11,960 nucleotides of DNA from Gammaproteobacteria bacterium (GCA_026398715.1 JAPLSI010000238.1:1-11960); one strand, 5' to 3'; counted from the first letter of the stretch, positions 1 through 8,134 are shown. Translations and numbers: made by a program. The notes: generated from the letters alone by a model not told the origin.

Positions 1-1
1 C

Positions 2-307
2 AATTGGCCGGTCGCGCACTTGATGACCTTTGGCCTGGCGCTGGCTGCGAATTTCGACGGCGTGCTCGGTGCCTGGCGCGATTGGCACGCCAATGGCGGC
101 ATGCGCCTGGACATCGGCTTCCTCGGCGCGGCGGCGCGCGCAAGCGTGGTGTGCGAACTGGCCGAAGAAGACGCCTACGCGATCGATGGTCCCGCGCAAG
201 CGCCGGCCTTGCTGGAACTGCGTGACGCGATGAGCCTGGTCTGGCGCGTGTTGCTGCTTTGGCTGGCCGTGCTGGCGATCTTTGTCGTGGCGGGCTTCGT
301 CAACTGA
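2..307 (+). CDS. ampE: AmpE-like inner membrane protein, C-terminal part (5' end outside window)
   Basis: The reading frame is open from base 2 to a TGA at 305-307, so about 101 C-terminal residues are visible and the start lies outside the window. The stretch begins NWPVAHLMTFGLALAANFDG and continues into a 'W-RDWHANGG' segment. This resembles the conserved region of AmpE/CobD-like membrane proteins, where a 'W-P-A-R-L ... ALAGNFD..W' segment precedes the end. A hydrophobic helix (VWRVLLLWLAVLAIFVVAGF) closes the protein, as expected for a polytopic inner membrane protein. AmpE is known as a membrane partner of the AmpD/AmpG beta-lactamase and cell-wall recycling signalling route, but its biochemical role is poorly defined. 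It runs convergently to the acyltransferase reading frame, with 27 bases between the stops. The family call comes from a short fragment, so another CobD/CbiB-like protein remains possible. Confidence 0.6.
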   Translation, partial: NWPVAHLMTFGLALAANFDGVLGAWRDWHANGGMRLDIGFLGAAARASVVCELAEEDAYAIDGPAQAPALLELRDAMSLVWRVLLLWLAVLAIFVVAGFVN

Positions 308-334
308 GCCAGAACGGGTTGCCGCACACCGGCA

Positions 335-847
335 TCACGCCTGGTCGCCGCGCATCGCGCGAACTTTCGCTTCCAGCATCGCAGCCGTGGCCTCGTTGCC
401 GGCGACGGCCGATCCCGCTTCCACTTCCACATGCGCGCGCAATCGGCGCGGCAGGCGCAGGCGGCCCATACGCGAGTCGCGCTTGCTCCACATGCTCAGC
501 CACATGCCCTTCAACGCCAATGGCACCACCGGCACCGGGCGCCGCGCCAGGATGCGTTCGACGCCTGACTTGAACTGCGCGATCTCGCCGTCGCGGGTCA
601 GGGCGCCTTCCGGAAAGATGCAGACCAGTTCGCCGGCGGCCAATGCGGCATCCACTTCCTCGAAGGCCTTTTCCATCAGCAGCGGATCCTCGCGCGTGCC
701 TGCGATCGGAATCGCGCGCGCGGCCTTGAAGATCCAGCCCGCGCCCGGCGTCTTGAAGATCTTGTAGTACATGACAAAACGAATGGGCCGCGGAATGGCG
801 CCGCTCAGGATCAGCGCATCCATGTAGCTGACATGGTTGCAGGGCGC
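335..847 (-). pseudogene. PlsC-type acyltransferase domain, detached by a frameshift from the upstream MFS domain
   Basis: This frame encodes the acyltransferase half of an MFS-acyltransferase fusion, about 170 residues. It shows the catalytic H-x4-D motif (CNHVSYMDA), the substrate-binding FPEGALTRDGEIAQFK segment and a PVVPLALKG strand, as in 1-acyl-glycerol-phosphate and lysophospholipid acyltransferases. It has no plausible start or ribosome binding site of its own just before CNHVSY. In full-length relatives a 20-odd residue linker precedes this motif. Here it joins directly to the end of the transporter, in another frame. As written the domain cannot be made as part of the fusion, though a shorter product from an internal start is possible. 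Intact relatives would transfer an acyl chain to a lysophospholipid at the inner membrane. The domain identity is firm. Whether the break is real or an assembly error is open. Confidence 0.8.
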
Positions 848-2160
848 ACGTACATCCACGCCAGGAAGCGCATCAGGAATTCGGGCACCAGCATGAAGAT
901 GATGCCGGTGACGATGGCGGTGGCGATGCCGGTGGCGAGGTAGAGCTGCGGGATGCTCCAGCCCAGCGCCCGTTGCAGTACCAGGCTGAGCACCGCGGCG
1001 GCCACGATGAACAAGGCGTTCTGGATGTTGAGTGCGGCGATGACCCGCGACAGTTCGTCGCGCGGCGTGCGGCTTTGCACCAGCGCGAACAAGGGCACCA
1101 CGTAGAAACCGGCGAACAGGCCGAACAGGGTCAGGTCGGCCAGGATGCGGAAGCTTCCCGGTTGCCGGAGGAACTCGGCCGCGCCGATGCCCGCCACCGG
1201 CGCCAGGCCGCTGCGCGCGAAGTACAGGTCGATGCAGAAGATGGTCATGCCCAGCGCGCCCATCGGCACCAGGCCGATCTCGACGGTGCGGGCCGACAGC
1301 TTTTCGCACAGCAGCGAACCGATGCCGGTGCCGATCGACACCAGCGCCAGGCACAGCAGGTAGATGGTGAGCTGCTTTTCGGCGGCGCCCAGGTGCACTT
1401 CGGAGTAGTTGGCCAGCTGCGCGGTCAGCACCGTGCCGATGAACCAGAACCAGGAAATACCCAGCACCGCGTTGCGCACCGCGCGTTGCTTGCGGGCAAG
1501 GCGCAGCACCGACAACGATTCCTTGATCGGAATCCAACTGATTTTCAGGTCGGGCGCGGCGGCTTCAGCGCGCGGAATGGCGCGGCTGACCAGGTTTCCC
1601 GTGATGGCCAGCGCGACCACGGCGAAGGCGGCGTAGCGCGGGCCCAATTCGCTGCCCTGCAGCAGCAAGATTCCAGCGATCATTCCCAACAGAATCGAAA
1701 TGGAAGTGACCATCTCGATCAGGCCATTGCCGCCGGTAAGCTCTTCCGGGCGCAGCACCTGCGGCAGGATCGAATACTTCACCGGGCCGAACAGGGCCGA
1801 CTGCAGGCCGGTCAGGAACAACACCACCAGCAATATCGCCGGCTGTCCGAACCAGAAGCCGACCGCCGCCACCGACATGATCGCCACCTCCATCGCCGTG
1901 GTGATGCGGATCAGCGCGGACTTTTCGTACTTCTCGGCAATTTGCCCGGCGGTGGCCGAGAACAGGAAGTAGGGCAGGATGAACAGCGCCGGCGCGAGGT
2001 TGGCGTACAGCGCGACTTGTTCGTTGCTAAGGCCGATGACGATGACCAGGCCGAGCATGGCGTTGCGGAAGACATTGTCGTTGAACGCGCCCAGCGCGGC
2101 AGTCAGGAAGAAAGGCAGGAAGCGACGCTGCCTGAGCAACTCGAACTGGTTATGTGCCAT
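811..2160 (-). CDS. MFS transporter, LplT-like; N-terminal part of a broken MFS-acyltransferase fusion
   Basis: The 449-residue product begins MAHNQFELLRQRRFLPFF and carries the motif LGAFNDNVFRNAM near residues 23-35, typical of the LplT-like major facilitator group. About a dozen hydrophobic segments follow. In related bacteria this transporter is fused to a PlsC acyltransferase in a protein of about 630 residues, thought to flip lysophospholipids inward and re-acylate them (compare LplT plus Aas in E. coli). Here the frame runs off into an unrelated tail (from about RPATMSATWMR) and stops just where the acyltransferase should start. The ATG at 2158-2160 was chosen because the family starts there. 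It lies inside the end of purD (11-base overlap, 2150-2160), so translation is probably coupled to purD. An upstream in-frame extension to 2259 is only purD read in another frame. Confidence 0.85.
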   Translation of the reverse strand: MAHNQFELLRQRRFLPFFLTAALGAFNDNVFRNAMLGLVIVIGLSNEQVALYANLAPALFILPYFLFSATAGQIAEKYEKSALIRITTAMEVAIMSVAAVGFWFGQPAILLVVLFLTGLQSALFGPVKYSILPQVLRPEELTGGNGLIEMVTSISILLGMIAGILLLQGSELGPRYAAFAVVALAITGNLVSRAIPRAEAAAPDLKISWIPIKESLSVLRLARKQRAVRNAVLGISWFWFIGTVLTAQLANYSEVHLGAAEKQLTIYLLCLALVSIGTGIGSLLCEKLSARTVEIGLVPMGALGMTIFCIDLYFARSGLAPVAGIGAAEFLRQPGSFRILADLTLFGLFAGFYVVPLFALVQSRTPRDELSRVIAALNIQNALFIVAAAVLSLVLQRALGWSIPQLYLATGIATAIVTGIIFMLVPEFLMRFLAWMYVRPATMSATWMR

Positions 2161-3442
2161 GGGTTTCCCGTGCGATTGCGCGCCAGCCGATGTCGGTTCG
2201 ATGGAATTCGCCGTCCCAGTGGATCGCGCTGGCGGCGCGGTAGGCCAGCGCCTGCGCATCGCGCACCGTCGCGCCCAGGGCGCAGGCGCACAACACGCGC
2301 CCGCCCGCCGTCAGCACCTGGCCATCGCGCGCGATCGTGCCGGCATGGAAGACCTTGCTGTCCGCGGGCAGCGGCGCATCGAGGCCTTCGATGGCATCGC
2401 CGGTGCGCGGCGTGTCCGGATAGGGCGTCGCCGCCATCACTACGCCAAGCGCGGGCCTTGGATCCCAGTCGGCCTGCACGCCGGCGAGTTCGCCATCCAC
2501 GGCGGCTTCCAGCAAGTCCAGCAAATCCGAGCGAAGTCGCATCATCACCGGCTGGGTTTCCGGGTCGCCGAAGCGCACGTTGAATTCAATCACCTTGGGC
2601 GCGCCGGCCGCATCGATCATCAGGCCGGCATACAGGAAGCCGGTGAACGGATGCCCGTCGGCAATCATGCCGCGCACGGTCGGTTCGACGATCTCGCGCA
2701 TCACGCGCGCATGCACTTCGGGCGTAACCACCGGCGCGGGTGAATAGGCGCCCATGCCGCCGGTGTTCGGGCCGGTATCGCCGTCGTGCACGCGCTTGTG
2801 GTCCTGGCTGGTCGCCATCGGCAGCGCGAACTTTCCGTCCACGATGGAAATGAAACTGGCTTCCTCGCCGTCGAGGAATTCTTCGATCACCACGCGCGAG
2901 CCGGCGGCGCCAAAGACATTGCCTTGCAGCATGTCCTGGATGGCGTCTTCGGCCTCTTGCAAGGTCATTGCCACGATCACGCCCTTGCCCGCGGCCAGGC
3001 CGTCGGCCTTGATCACGATCGGCGCGCCGACGTCGCGCACGTGGTCGAGCGCGAGTTCCACGTCCTCGAACACCTGGTAGTAGCCGGTGGGAATCTTGTG
3101 CCTGGCCAGGAAATCCTTGGCGAAGGCCTTGCTGCCCTCGAGCTGCGCGGCGAATTCGGTCGGGCCGAAGATGCGCTGGCCGGCGGCGCGGAATTTATCG
3201 ACGATGCCATGCACCAGCGGGCCTTCCGGCCCCACCACGGTCAGGTGCACGCCTTCGCTGTGCACCAATTGCAGCAGCGCGTCCAGGTCGGTCGGCTTGA
3301 TGTCGATGTTGCGGCATTTGGCTTCGCGCATCGTGCCGGCATTGCCCGGCGCCACCAACACTTCACTCACCCGTGGCGACTGCGCCAGCTTCCAGGCCAG
3401 GGCATGCTCGCGTCCGCCGGAACCGATGACCAGGAGTTTCAT
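2150..3442 (-). CDS. purD: Phosphoribosylamine-glycine ligase (GAR synthetase)
   Basis: PurD joins glycine to 5-phosphoribosylamine using ATP, the second step of purine synthesis, in the cytoplasm. The 430-residue product has the normal family length. The N-terminal domain opens MKLLVIGSGGREHALAWKL, and GPEGPLVHG follows at about 71-79. The ATP-grasp region shows DGLAAGKGV (147-155), NTGGMGAYSP (226-235) and the metal- and nucleotide-binding EFNVRFGDPETQPVM (286-300). The C-terminal domain is complete. The ATG at 3440-3442 was chosen because the family starts with MKLLVIGSGG; the longer open frame to 3610 is purH in another frame. It starts four bases after the purH stop with only a weak ribosome binding site, which suggests coupled translation. 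Its own TAA lies inside the next gene's start region. Nothing looks damaged. Confidence 0.97.
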   Translation of the reverse strand: MKLLVIGSGGREHALAWKLAQSPRVSEVLVAPGNAGTMREAKCRNIDIKPTDLDALLQLVHSEGVHLTVVGPEGPLVHGIVDKFRAAGQRIFGPTEFAAQLEGSKAFAKDFLARHKIPTGYYQVFEDVELALDHVRDVGAPIVIKADGLAAGKGVIVAMTLQEAEDAIQDMLQGNVFGAAGSRVVIEEFLDGEEASFISIVDGKFALPMATSQDHKRVHDGDTGPNTGGMGAYSPAPVVTPEVHARVMREIVEPTVRGMIADGHPFTGFLYAGLMIDAAGAPKVIEFNVRFGDPETQPVMMRLRSDLLDLLEAAVDGELAGVQADWDPRPALGVVMAATPYPDTPRTGDAIEGLDAPLPADSKVFHAGTIARDGQVLTAGGRVLCACALGATVRDAQALAYRAASAIHWDGEFHRTDIGWRAIARETHGT

Positions 3443-3446
3443 GCGA

Positions 3447-5015
3447 TCAGTGCCTGAAGTGACGACGACCAGTAAATACCATGGCCATGCCGGCTTCGTC
3501 GGCGGCCGCGATGACTTCGTTGTCGCGCATCGAACCGCCCGGCTGCACCACGGCGACGATGCCGGCCCCTGCCGCGGCGTCGATGCCGTCGCGGAACGGG
3601 AAAAACGCATCGCTGGCCATCACCGAGCCGGGCACGAACAGGCCGGCCTCACCGGCCTTGATGCCGGCGATCTTCGCCGATACCACGCGGCTCATCTGGC
3701 CGGCGCCGATGCCGATGGTTTGCAGGTCGCGCGCATAGACGATGGCGTTGGACTTCACGTACATCGCCACCTTCCAGGCAAACAGCAGGTCGGCCATTTC
3801 CGAAGGCGTCGGCGTGCGCTTGGTCACTACCTTCAAATCGGCAGCGGTGAGTGAATCGGTATCCGCATCCTGCACCAGCAATCCGCCGGCGATGCGCTTG
3901 AACTCCAGCCCGGCCACGGCCCGCAATTCGCCAACTGCCAGCACGCGCACGTTCGGTTTTTTCGCGAACAGCGGCAACGCGTCGTCGGCGATGGACGGCG
4001 CAAGCACTACCTCGACGAATTGGCGCTTCAGGATTTCCGCCGCGGTGGCGGCATCCAGCGGACGATTGAAGGCGATGATGCCGCCGAACGCCGACGTGGG
4101 ATCGACCGCATAGGCGCGATCGTAGGCTTGCATCAAATCGCCAGCCTCGGCCACGCCGCACGGGTTGGCATGCTTGACGATGACGCAGGCCGGCGCGGCG
4201 AAGGCCTTCACGCATTCCAGCGCGGCGTCGGCATCGGCGAGGTTGTTGTAGCTAAGTTCCTTGCCCTGCACGAAGCGCGCCGTGGCGACGATGCCTTGCG
4301 GTGCGTCCTTCTCGACGTACAGCGCGCCACGCTGATGCGGATTTTCGCCGTAGCGCAGCGACGATGCCAGGTCGAGCGACAGGTTGAAGGTGTGCGGCCA
4401 GGCTTCCGGCGCATCGGGATTTTCAGCGCGTGCGGAAAGCCACTGCGTCACCTGGCCGTCGTAGCTGCTGGTGTGCGCGTAGGCCTTCGCCGCGAAGCCG
4501 CGGCGCTGCGCCAGGGTCGTCCCGCCGGCACGCAAGGCTTCCAGCAGCGAATCGTATTGCGCCGGGTCCACCACCACGCTGGTGCGCGCGTGGTTCTTGG
4601 CCGCGGCGCGCAGCATCGCCGGGCCGCCGATGTCGATGTTCTCGATGGCGTCGTCGTAACTGCAGTCGGGTTTTGCCACGGTCGCCGCGAAGGGATACAG
4701 GTTGACCACCAGCAGGTCGATCGGCTGGATGCCATGCTCGGCCATCACTGCGTCATCAACGCCCGAGCGCCCCAGCAGGCCGCCGTGGATGGCCGGGTGC
4801 AGGGTCTTGACCCGCCCGTCCATGATTTCGGGGAAGCCGGTCACCTCGGAAACGTCGCGCACCGGGATGCCGGAGTCGCGCAGGGCGCGTGCGGTGCCAC
4901 CGGTGGACAGGAGTTCGACGCCCAGCCCGGCGAGTTCGCGGGCCAGGGCCAGCAACCCGGTTTTATCGGAAACAGAAAGCAGCGCCCGGCGAACGGGCAG
5001 GCGGTCGATGGACAT
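3447..5015 (-). CDS. purH: Bifunctional AICAR transformylase / IMP cyclohydrolase
   Basis: PurH carries out the last two steps of IMP synthesis: formyl transfer from 10-formyl-tetrahydrofolate to AICAR, then ring closure. The product is 522 residues, close to the usual 520-530. The N-terminal MGS-like cyclohydrolase domain starts [13 protein letters not shown] and has [14 protein letters not shown] at about 68-81. The transformylase domain carries the catalytic Lys-His pair in KHANPCG (281-287) and the [15 protein letters not shown] segment. The end ([13 protein letters not shown]) is typical. The ATG at 5013-5015 gives the family N-terminus, with a modest GGGGTGAT-like ribosome binding site just upstream. 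It follows fis by 48 bases and precedes purD by four, so fis-purH-purD are probably co-transcribed. I found no obvious PurR operator in the short fis-purH gap. Confidence 0.98.
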   Translation of the reverse strand: MSIDRLPVRRALLSVSDKTGLLALARELAGLGVELLSTGGTARALRDSGIPVRDVSEVTGFPEIMDGRVKTLHPAIHGGLLGRSGVDDAVMAEHGIQPIDLLVVNLYPFAATVAKPDCSYDDAIENIDIGGPAMLRAAAKNHARTSVVVDPAQYDSLLEALRAGGTTLAQRRGFAAKAYAHTSSYDGQVTQWLSARAENPDAPEAWPHTFNLSLDLASSLRYGENPHQRGALYVEKDAPQGIVATARFVQGKELSYNNLADADAALECVKAFAAPACVIVKHANPCGVAEAGDLMQAYDRAYAVDPTSAFGGIIAFNRPLDAATAAEILKRQFVEVVLAPSIADDALPLFAKKPNVRVLAVGELRAVAGLEFKRIAGGLLVQDADTDSLTAADLKVVTKRTPTPSEMADLLFAWKVAMYVKSNAIVYARDLQTIGIGAGQMSRVVSAKIAGIKAGEAGLFVPGSVMASDAFFPFRDGIDAAAGAGIVAVVQPGGSMRDNEVIAAADEAGMAMVFTGRRHFRH

Positions 5016-5063
5016 GGATCACCCCGGAACGAAGGGTGAATTATAGCTTCAAGACAGCGGCAT

Positions 5064-5342
5064 TCAGCTGATGCCGTATTCCTTGAGCTTCTTGCGCAGC
5101 GTGGCCCGGTTCAAGCCCAGGGTGGCGGCGGCGCGGCTCTGGTTGCCGTCGCAATGGCGCATGACTTCGGTCAGCATCGGGACTTCGATTTCGCGCAGCA
5201 CGATGTCGTACAACTCGTGCGAATCGCATTCGCCCAGGTCCAGCAGGTAACGACGAACGGCCTTGGCCACGTAGTCGCGCAACGCCGGTTGCGGATGCGA
5301 GGGGGGCGCAGGTTCGGCGCGGAGGACGTGCAATGCGTTCAC
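5064..5342 (-). CDS. fis: Fis family nucleoid-associated DNA-binding protein
   Basis: Fis is a small DNA-bending regulator of transcription and chromosome structure. The 92-residue product has the family length (about 90-98). The C-terminal half holds the diagnostic helix-turn-helix segment, [20 protein letters not shown] followed by [12 protein letters not shown], nearly invariant in the family. The N-terminal part is variable. A GTG at 5340-5342 (protein [11 protein letters not shown]) is preferred as start because a GGAG lies 10 bases upstream. A TTG three codons earlier sits almost on top of that GGAG and is less likely. No ATG fits. The open frame to 5591 is upstream sequence. In enteric bacteria fis follows dusB; here a DUF3426 gene takes that place and purH follows, an arrangement I associate with Xanthomonadales. 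Confidence 0.93.
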   Translation of the reverse strand: MNALHVLRAEPAPPSHPQPALRDYVAKAVRRYLLDLGECDSHELYDIVLREIEVPMLTEVMRHCDGNQSRAAATLGLNRATLRKKLKEYGIS

Positions 5343-5500
5343 GGGGGACAAACTCCAGGGATTATTCCAACTACCGGCAACACTTCCCTTTGCTGCTCGC
5401 GTCCGGCGTCCGTGCCATTCATTATCGGGCCGCCTTGGACTCCGGCGGACACGCAGTCTAACGTCAGCGCGTGCCGACCGCAAAGCGCCTTTTTGCAAGG
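5343..5500 (-). promoter_or_regulatory. Upstream region of fis, possible promoter
   Basis: This 158-base gap between the DUF3426 stop and the fis start has no gene. On the minus strand a GATAAT hexamer (plus-strand ATTATC at about 5421-5426) could be a -10 box, but no good -35 lies at the right distance. A second weak pair, TTGCGG and TAGACT spaced 17 bases, lies closer to the DUF3426 end. The length of the gap, against the tight spacing of the other genes, suggests a separate fis promoter. No clear terminator is visible. The call is tentative. Confidence 0.25.
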
Positions 5501-6016
5501 TCAGCGAAAGTCGAATTCGAAGGTGACCGCGCGCTTGCCGGGGTCGAGTACTTCCAGGGTGACGCTGGCCGATTGTCCCGGGCCGATCCATGGGTTTGAT
5601 GGCTCGCTACCCAGGTATTCGCGCGGGGTGAAACGCCGCAGCCCCAGCGGATCGCCGTCGAGGTTGGCCAGCGAAAGTTGCAGGACCGGCCAGGCCTGCG
5701 CATGGGCGGCGTCATTGCGAAACGTGGCGGTAACCAGCAGTGCGCCGGGCGCCGTGGGATGCGGGCGCAGTTCGCGCGCGGTGACATGGAAAGCCTGCGG
5801 CTCGTGCCATGGTGGCACGCTGCAGCCGAGCCATGCGCACAGCGAAACGATCCGTGGTCGCCATTGCGGATCCGCCGCCAGCCGCGCGCGATCGGCCAGT
5901 ACTACCTGCAACACCAGGGCCAGCAACAGCAGCGGGGGAATTCCCCATCCCAACAGGCGCCACACCTGGAGGGGCGCAGGTGGTTTGGCAGTGGCAAAGT
6001 CGGGAGCCTGGGACAT
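5501..6016 (-). CDS. DUF3426 membrane protein without the usual N-terminal zinc ribbon
   Basis: The 171-residue protein begins [19 protein letters not shown]. One hydrophobic helix follows at about 23-42 ([19 protein letters not shown]), then a periplasmic-looking domain. That domain has the DUF3426 hallmarks [12 protein letters not shown], a '[18 protein letters not shown]' strand region and [18 protein letters not shown]3426 proteins commonly carry an N-terminal MJ0042-type zinc ribbon with paired CxxC motifs before the helix. Here the gene starts just before the helix, and prmA ends only nine bases upstream, so there is no room for it. The start ATG at 6014-6016 has a GAGA-like ribosome binding site overlapping the end of prmA. 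The function of the family is not known. Its place between prmA and fis suggests co-expression with prmA only. Confidence 0.8.
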   Translation of the reverse strand: MSQAPDFATAKPPAPLQVWRLLGWGIPPLLLLALVLQVVLADRARLAADPQWRPRIVSLCAWLGCSVPPWHEPQAFHVTARELRPHPTAPGALLVTATFRNDAAHAQAWPVLQLSLANLDGDPLGLRRFTPREYLGSEPSNPWIGPGQSASVTLEVLDPGKRAVTFEFDFR

Positions 6017-6025
6017 CGGGAAATC

Positions 6026-6925
6026 TCAGCCGCGGCGGCGACCGGTGATGCGCATCCAGTCATCCAGCCGGGTCGCCTGCAAGCCATCGAACCAGGGCGC
6101 ATAGCGCACGAGCAAGCCGTCTTCCTGCCCGTGCAGGATGCCGGAAAGCGCAATTACGCCATTGGCTTCGACGCGCGCCGCCAGGGTTTCGGCCAGTTGA
6201 TCGAGCGCGACGGCAAGAATGTTCGCCACCACGACCGGATAGCGGCCAGCGGGTTCATCGGCAGGCATGTAAACCGCGAGGCGGTCGCCCACGCCGTTGC
6301 GCTGTGCGTTGTCCACCGTCGCCAGCAAGGCTTGCGGGTCGTTGTCCACGCCCACCGCGCGCGCCGCGCCGAGCTTCAGCGCCGCCAGCGCGAGGATGCC
6401 CGAACCGCAACCGAAATCGAGCACCGACTTGCCCTGCAGGTCGAGTCCGTCCAGCCACTGCAGGCACAGGGCCGTGGTGGGATGGGTGCCGGACCCGAAG
6501 GCCAGCCCCGGGTCGAGCCGCACGATCACCGCGTCCATCGCCTCGGGCGGCGCTTCCATGTTCCAGGGAATGATCCAGGTGCGTTCGCCGAATTTCATCG
6601 GCTGGTACTGGTCCATCCAGGCGCGTTCCCAATCCTGGTCCTCGACCACGCGGAACTGCGCGCTGGCAAGGTCTATGCGCTCATCCCAGGCTTCGATGGC
6701 GTGCAGCAACAAGTCGGGATTGGTGTCGGCTTCGAACAACGCCAGCATCGTCAGCTCCGGCCACAGCGGCAGTTCGCCGACGCCGGGTTCGAGGATGGCT
6801 TTCTCGTTTTCCGCATCGGCGGCATCAAGAAGCGAAACCGACAGCGCGCCGAGTTCCTCGAGCGCGGTTTCAAGGCGCGACTCGTCGGCGGCGCGGCAGC
6901 GCAGGGAAAGTTCAAGCCAGGGCAT
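6026..6925 (-). CDS. prmA: Ribosomal protein L11 methyltransferase
   Basis: PrmA uses S-adenosylmethionine to methylate amino groups of ribosomal protein L11. The 299-residue product is of normal length. It opens [10 protein letters not shown] with the substrate-binding N-terminal domain, including [13 protein letters not shown] (43-55) and [20 protein letters not shown] (94-113). The methyltransferase fold follows, with [19 protein letters not shown] (137-155), the SAM-binding [11 protein letters not shown] (168-178), GVDNDPQAL (192-200) and the PrmA signature VVVANILA (231-238). The ATG at 6923-6925 matches the family start, although its ribosome binding site is weak. An in-frame ATG 11 codons earlier cannot be excluded. 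It leads the minus-strand group running through DUF3426, fis, purH and purD and diverges from the exported-protein gene. Confidence 0.96.
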   Translation of the reverse strand: MPWLELSLRCRAADESRLETALEELGALSVSLLDAADAENEKAILEPGVGELPLWPELTMLALFEADTNPDLLLHAIEAWDERIDLASAQFRVVEDQDWERAWMDQYQPMKFGERTWIIPWNMEAPPEAMDAVIVRLDPGLAFGSGTHPTTALCLQWLDGLDLQGKSVLDFGCGSGILALAALKLGAARAVGVDNDPQALLATVDNAQRNGVGDRLAVYMPADEPAGRYPVVVANILAVALDQLAETLAARVEANGVIALSGILHGQEDGLLVRYAPWFDGLQATRLDDWMRITGRRRG

Positions 6926-7037
6926 GCAAGTGAAAACCGGAAGCGGTCGATTTTGCATTATCGCGCAAGCTGGCGTCGGGATGTGTTTGCTCCGCGCGGG
7001 GGGTAGACTGGCGGCGAATCCCCTGCCTGGAGCTGCC
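6926..7037. promoter_or_regulatory. Divergent intergenic region between prmA and the exported-protein gene
   Basis: These 112 bases must drive transcription both ways. On the minus strand GATAAT (plus-strand ATTATC at 6957-6962) is a possible -10 for prmA, about 32 bases before its ATG; no convincing -35 pairs with it. On the plus strand TAGACT at 7004-7009 could be a -10 for the exported protein, followed by a good GGAG ribosome binding site at 7029-7032. I see no clear operator or riboswitch. Confidence 0.3.
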
Positions 7038-7466
7038 ATGAAGATTTCGGCACTGTTGCTTCCCGCGCTGCTTGTTGTTTCGGCAGGCGTTTTTGCCCAG
7101 CAGGCGGTCAGCTTGCGCCCCGTGCGAATTGCGCCCGCGCTGGCGATTCCGGACCCGTCGCAGGCGATGACCCAGGCGTCGGCGACGGATTCGAAACTGC
7201 AGGCCCTGGCCGGCCAGCTGGAATCGCTGCAGGCTGAAAACAAGCAACTGAAGGCGAAGCTCGACCAGCTCAATGCAAAGGTCGATGGCAACCAGTGGAC
7301 CCAGGTGGCGGCCATGGCCAACCTCAAGAGCGCCTACGAGGGCCATACCCACAACTACGACGTCAGGTCGGTGAAGTGGGACAACGTAAAGATCAATGAC
7401 AAGTGGGCGTCTTATATCTCCGCGTCCACGGATTCGCCACGCACCAGTTCGGCGCCCAATCCCTGA
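7038..7466 (+). CDS. Small exported coiled-coil protein of unknown function
   Basis: I do not recognise a named family. The 142-residue product starts with a signal peptide ([20 protein letters not shown], likely cleaved before QQ at 21-22). A loose Ala/Pro-rich stretch leads into a regular heptad repeat: a positions L54, L61, N68, L75, V82 and d positions L57, L64, L71, L78. The buried Asn at an a position recalls leucine-zipper cores. After the coil comes [15 protein letters not shown], with His-x-His at 103-105, then a Ser/Thr-rich tail. An HxH next to a coiled coil resembles metal sites in some trimeric phage fibre tips, which is only a structural analogy. ATG 7038 has GGAG five bases upstream. 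Its stop lies one base from the pssA stop, tail to tail. It is probably periplasmic or outer-surface; there is no lipobox cysteine. Confidence 0.75.
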   Translation: MKISALLLPALLVVSAGVFAQQAVSLRPVRIAPALAIPDPSQAMTQASATDSKLQALAGQLESLQAENKQLKAKLDQLNAKVDGNQWTQVAAMANLKSAYEGHTHNYDVRSVKWDNVKINDKWASYISASTDSPRTSSAPNP

Positions 7467-7467
7467 T

Positions 7468-8091
7468 CTAGAGTTTGGGAATGCGCAGGGTCTTGCTGAT
7501 CATCAGCGAGCCCGACAGGGCAAATAGCAGCACCAGCGGGTGCCACTGCCAGTCTCCGAGCATCATGGCGCCGCCGTAGATATCGCCGCCGATGCGGCCC
7601 TGCCAGACGGCAAAGGCCAGCAGTCCGACCAGCAGTACGCTGCTGGGGATGGGCGTGCCCTCGAAATACTTGACCTTGCCCGACTCGTCGCCGGCCAGCG
7701 CTTCGGCGGTGACGTTGTAGCGCGCCAGCCGGCTGACGACGCAGGCGACGAAATAGGCCAGCACCAGGCAGTCCCAGAAGCCGTCGAGACCGGCGGCGAA
7801 GGCCATCGCGGCCGGCGCCACGCCGAAGCTGATCACGTCGGCCAGCGAATCGAGCTCGCGGCCCAGCACCGATTGCTGCTTGCGCCAGCGCGCGATGCGG
7901 CCGTCCAGCACGTCGAAGATGAAGGCGGCCGGTATCAGGCCCGCCGCCCACCACAGGCCGTCGGGATGCGCGCCGGTCAGGTAGGCCATGGCCGACAACA
8001 CCGCGCCCATGCCGCAGAAGGCGTTGGCCAGCGTGAACCAGTCCGCGAGGTGGAAGTCGCGGATCATCGAAAAATGCGTGGGCTTGTCCAT
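7468..8091 (-). CDS. pssA: CDP-alcohol phosphatidyltransferase, probable phosphatidylserine synthase
   Basis: The 207-residue membrane protein carries the complete CDP-alcohol phosphotransferase signature D-G-x2-A-R-x8-G-x3-D-x3-D at 63-85 (DGRIARW ... GRELDSLAD). The following ISFGVAPA segment is typical of Bacillus-type, membrane-embedded PssA. Several hydrophobic helices flank it. The enzyme would join CDP-diacylglycerol and serine to give phosphatidylserine, the precursor of phosphatidylethanolamine, at the inner membrane. A related enzyme with another alcohol acceptor cannot be ruled out from sequence alone. The ATG at 8089-8091 has a strong AAGGGAG ribosome binding site (8099-8105 on the plus strand). 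The gene lies 46 bases after accC with an intrinsic terminator between, so it may depend on readthrough or on a promoter that I could not identify. Confidence 0.88.
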   Translation of the reverse strand: MDKPTHFSMIRDFHLADWFTLANAFCGMGAVLSAMAYLTGAHPDGLWWAAGLIPAAFIFDVLDGRIARWRKQQSVLGRELDSLADVISFGVAPAAMAFAAGLDGFWDCLVLAYFVACVVSRLARYNVTAEALAGDESGKVKYFEGTPIPSSVLLVGLLAFAVWQGRIGGDIYGGAMMLGDWQWHPLVLLFALSGSLMISKTLRIPKL

Positions 8092-8108
8092 CCTTGAACT
8101 CCCTTGGG

Positions 8109-8134
8109 AAAAAACCGTGGGAGCGATTGCTCCC
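8109..8134 (-). terminator. Rho-independent terminator after accC
   Basis: Read on the minus strand there is a perfect six-pair stem, GGGAGC and GCTCCC (8129-8134 and 8119-8124), with a four-base AATC loop. After four bases comes a run of six T (8114-8109). It sits just past the accC stop and before the pssA ribosome binding site. It should end, or partly end, the aroQ-accB-accC transcript. Confidence 0.75.

Noticed and set aside
320..334. Small hairpin (TGCCG, five-base loop, CGGCA) between the convergent ampE and acyltransferase ends
   Set aside because: Only five pairs and no T run on either strand; too weak to call a terminator.
901..940. Short GATGCCGGTG-type direct repeats
   Set aside because: They fall in coding sequence for a Gly/Ala/Thr/Ile-rich membrane helix of the transporter and reflect repeated codons.
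973..2583. Long plus-strand open frame of 536 codons opposite the MFS gene and the end of purD
   Set aside because: It is rich in Gln, Arg and His and low-complexity, as antisense frames of GC-rich genes are. The opposite strand holds clear family proteins, and no ribosome binding site or family resemblance supports it.
4020..5039. Plus-strand open frame of 339 codons opposite purH
   Set aside because: It lies wholly against a complete, well-conserved purH and has no recognisable motif.
5678..7006. Plus-strand open frame of 442 codons opposite the DUF3426 gene and prmA
   Set aside because: It mirrors codon bias of the well-identified minus-strand genes and ignores the gene boundaries between them; the composition is unlike a real protein.
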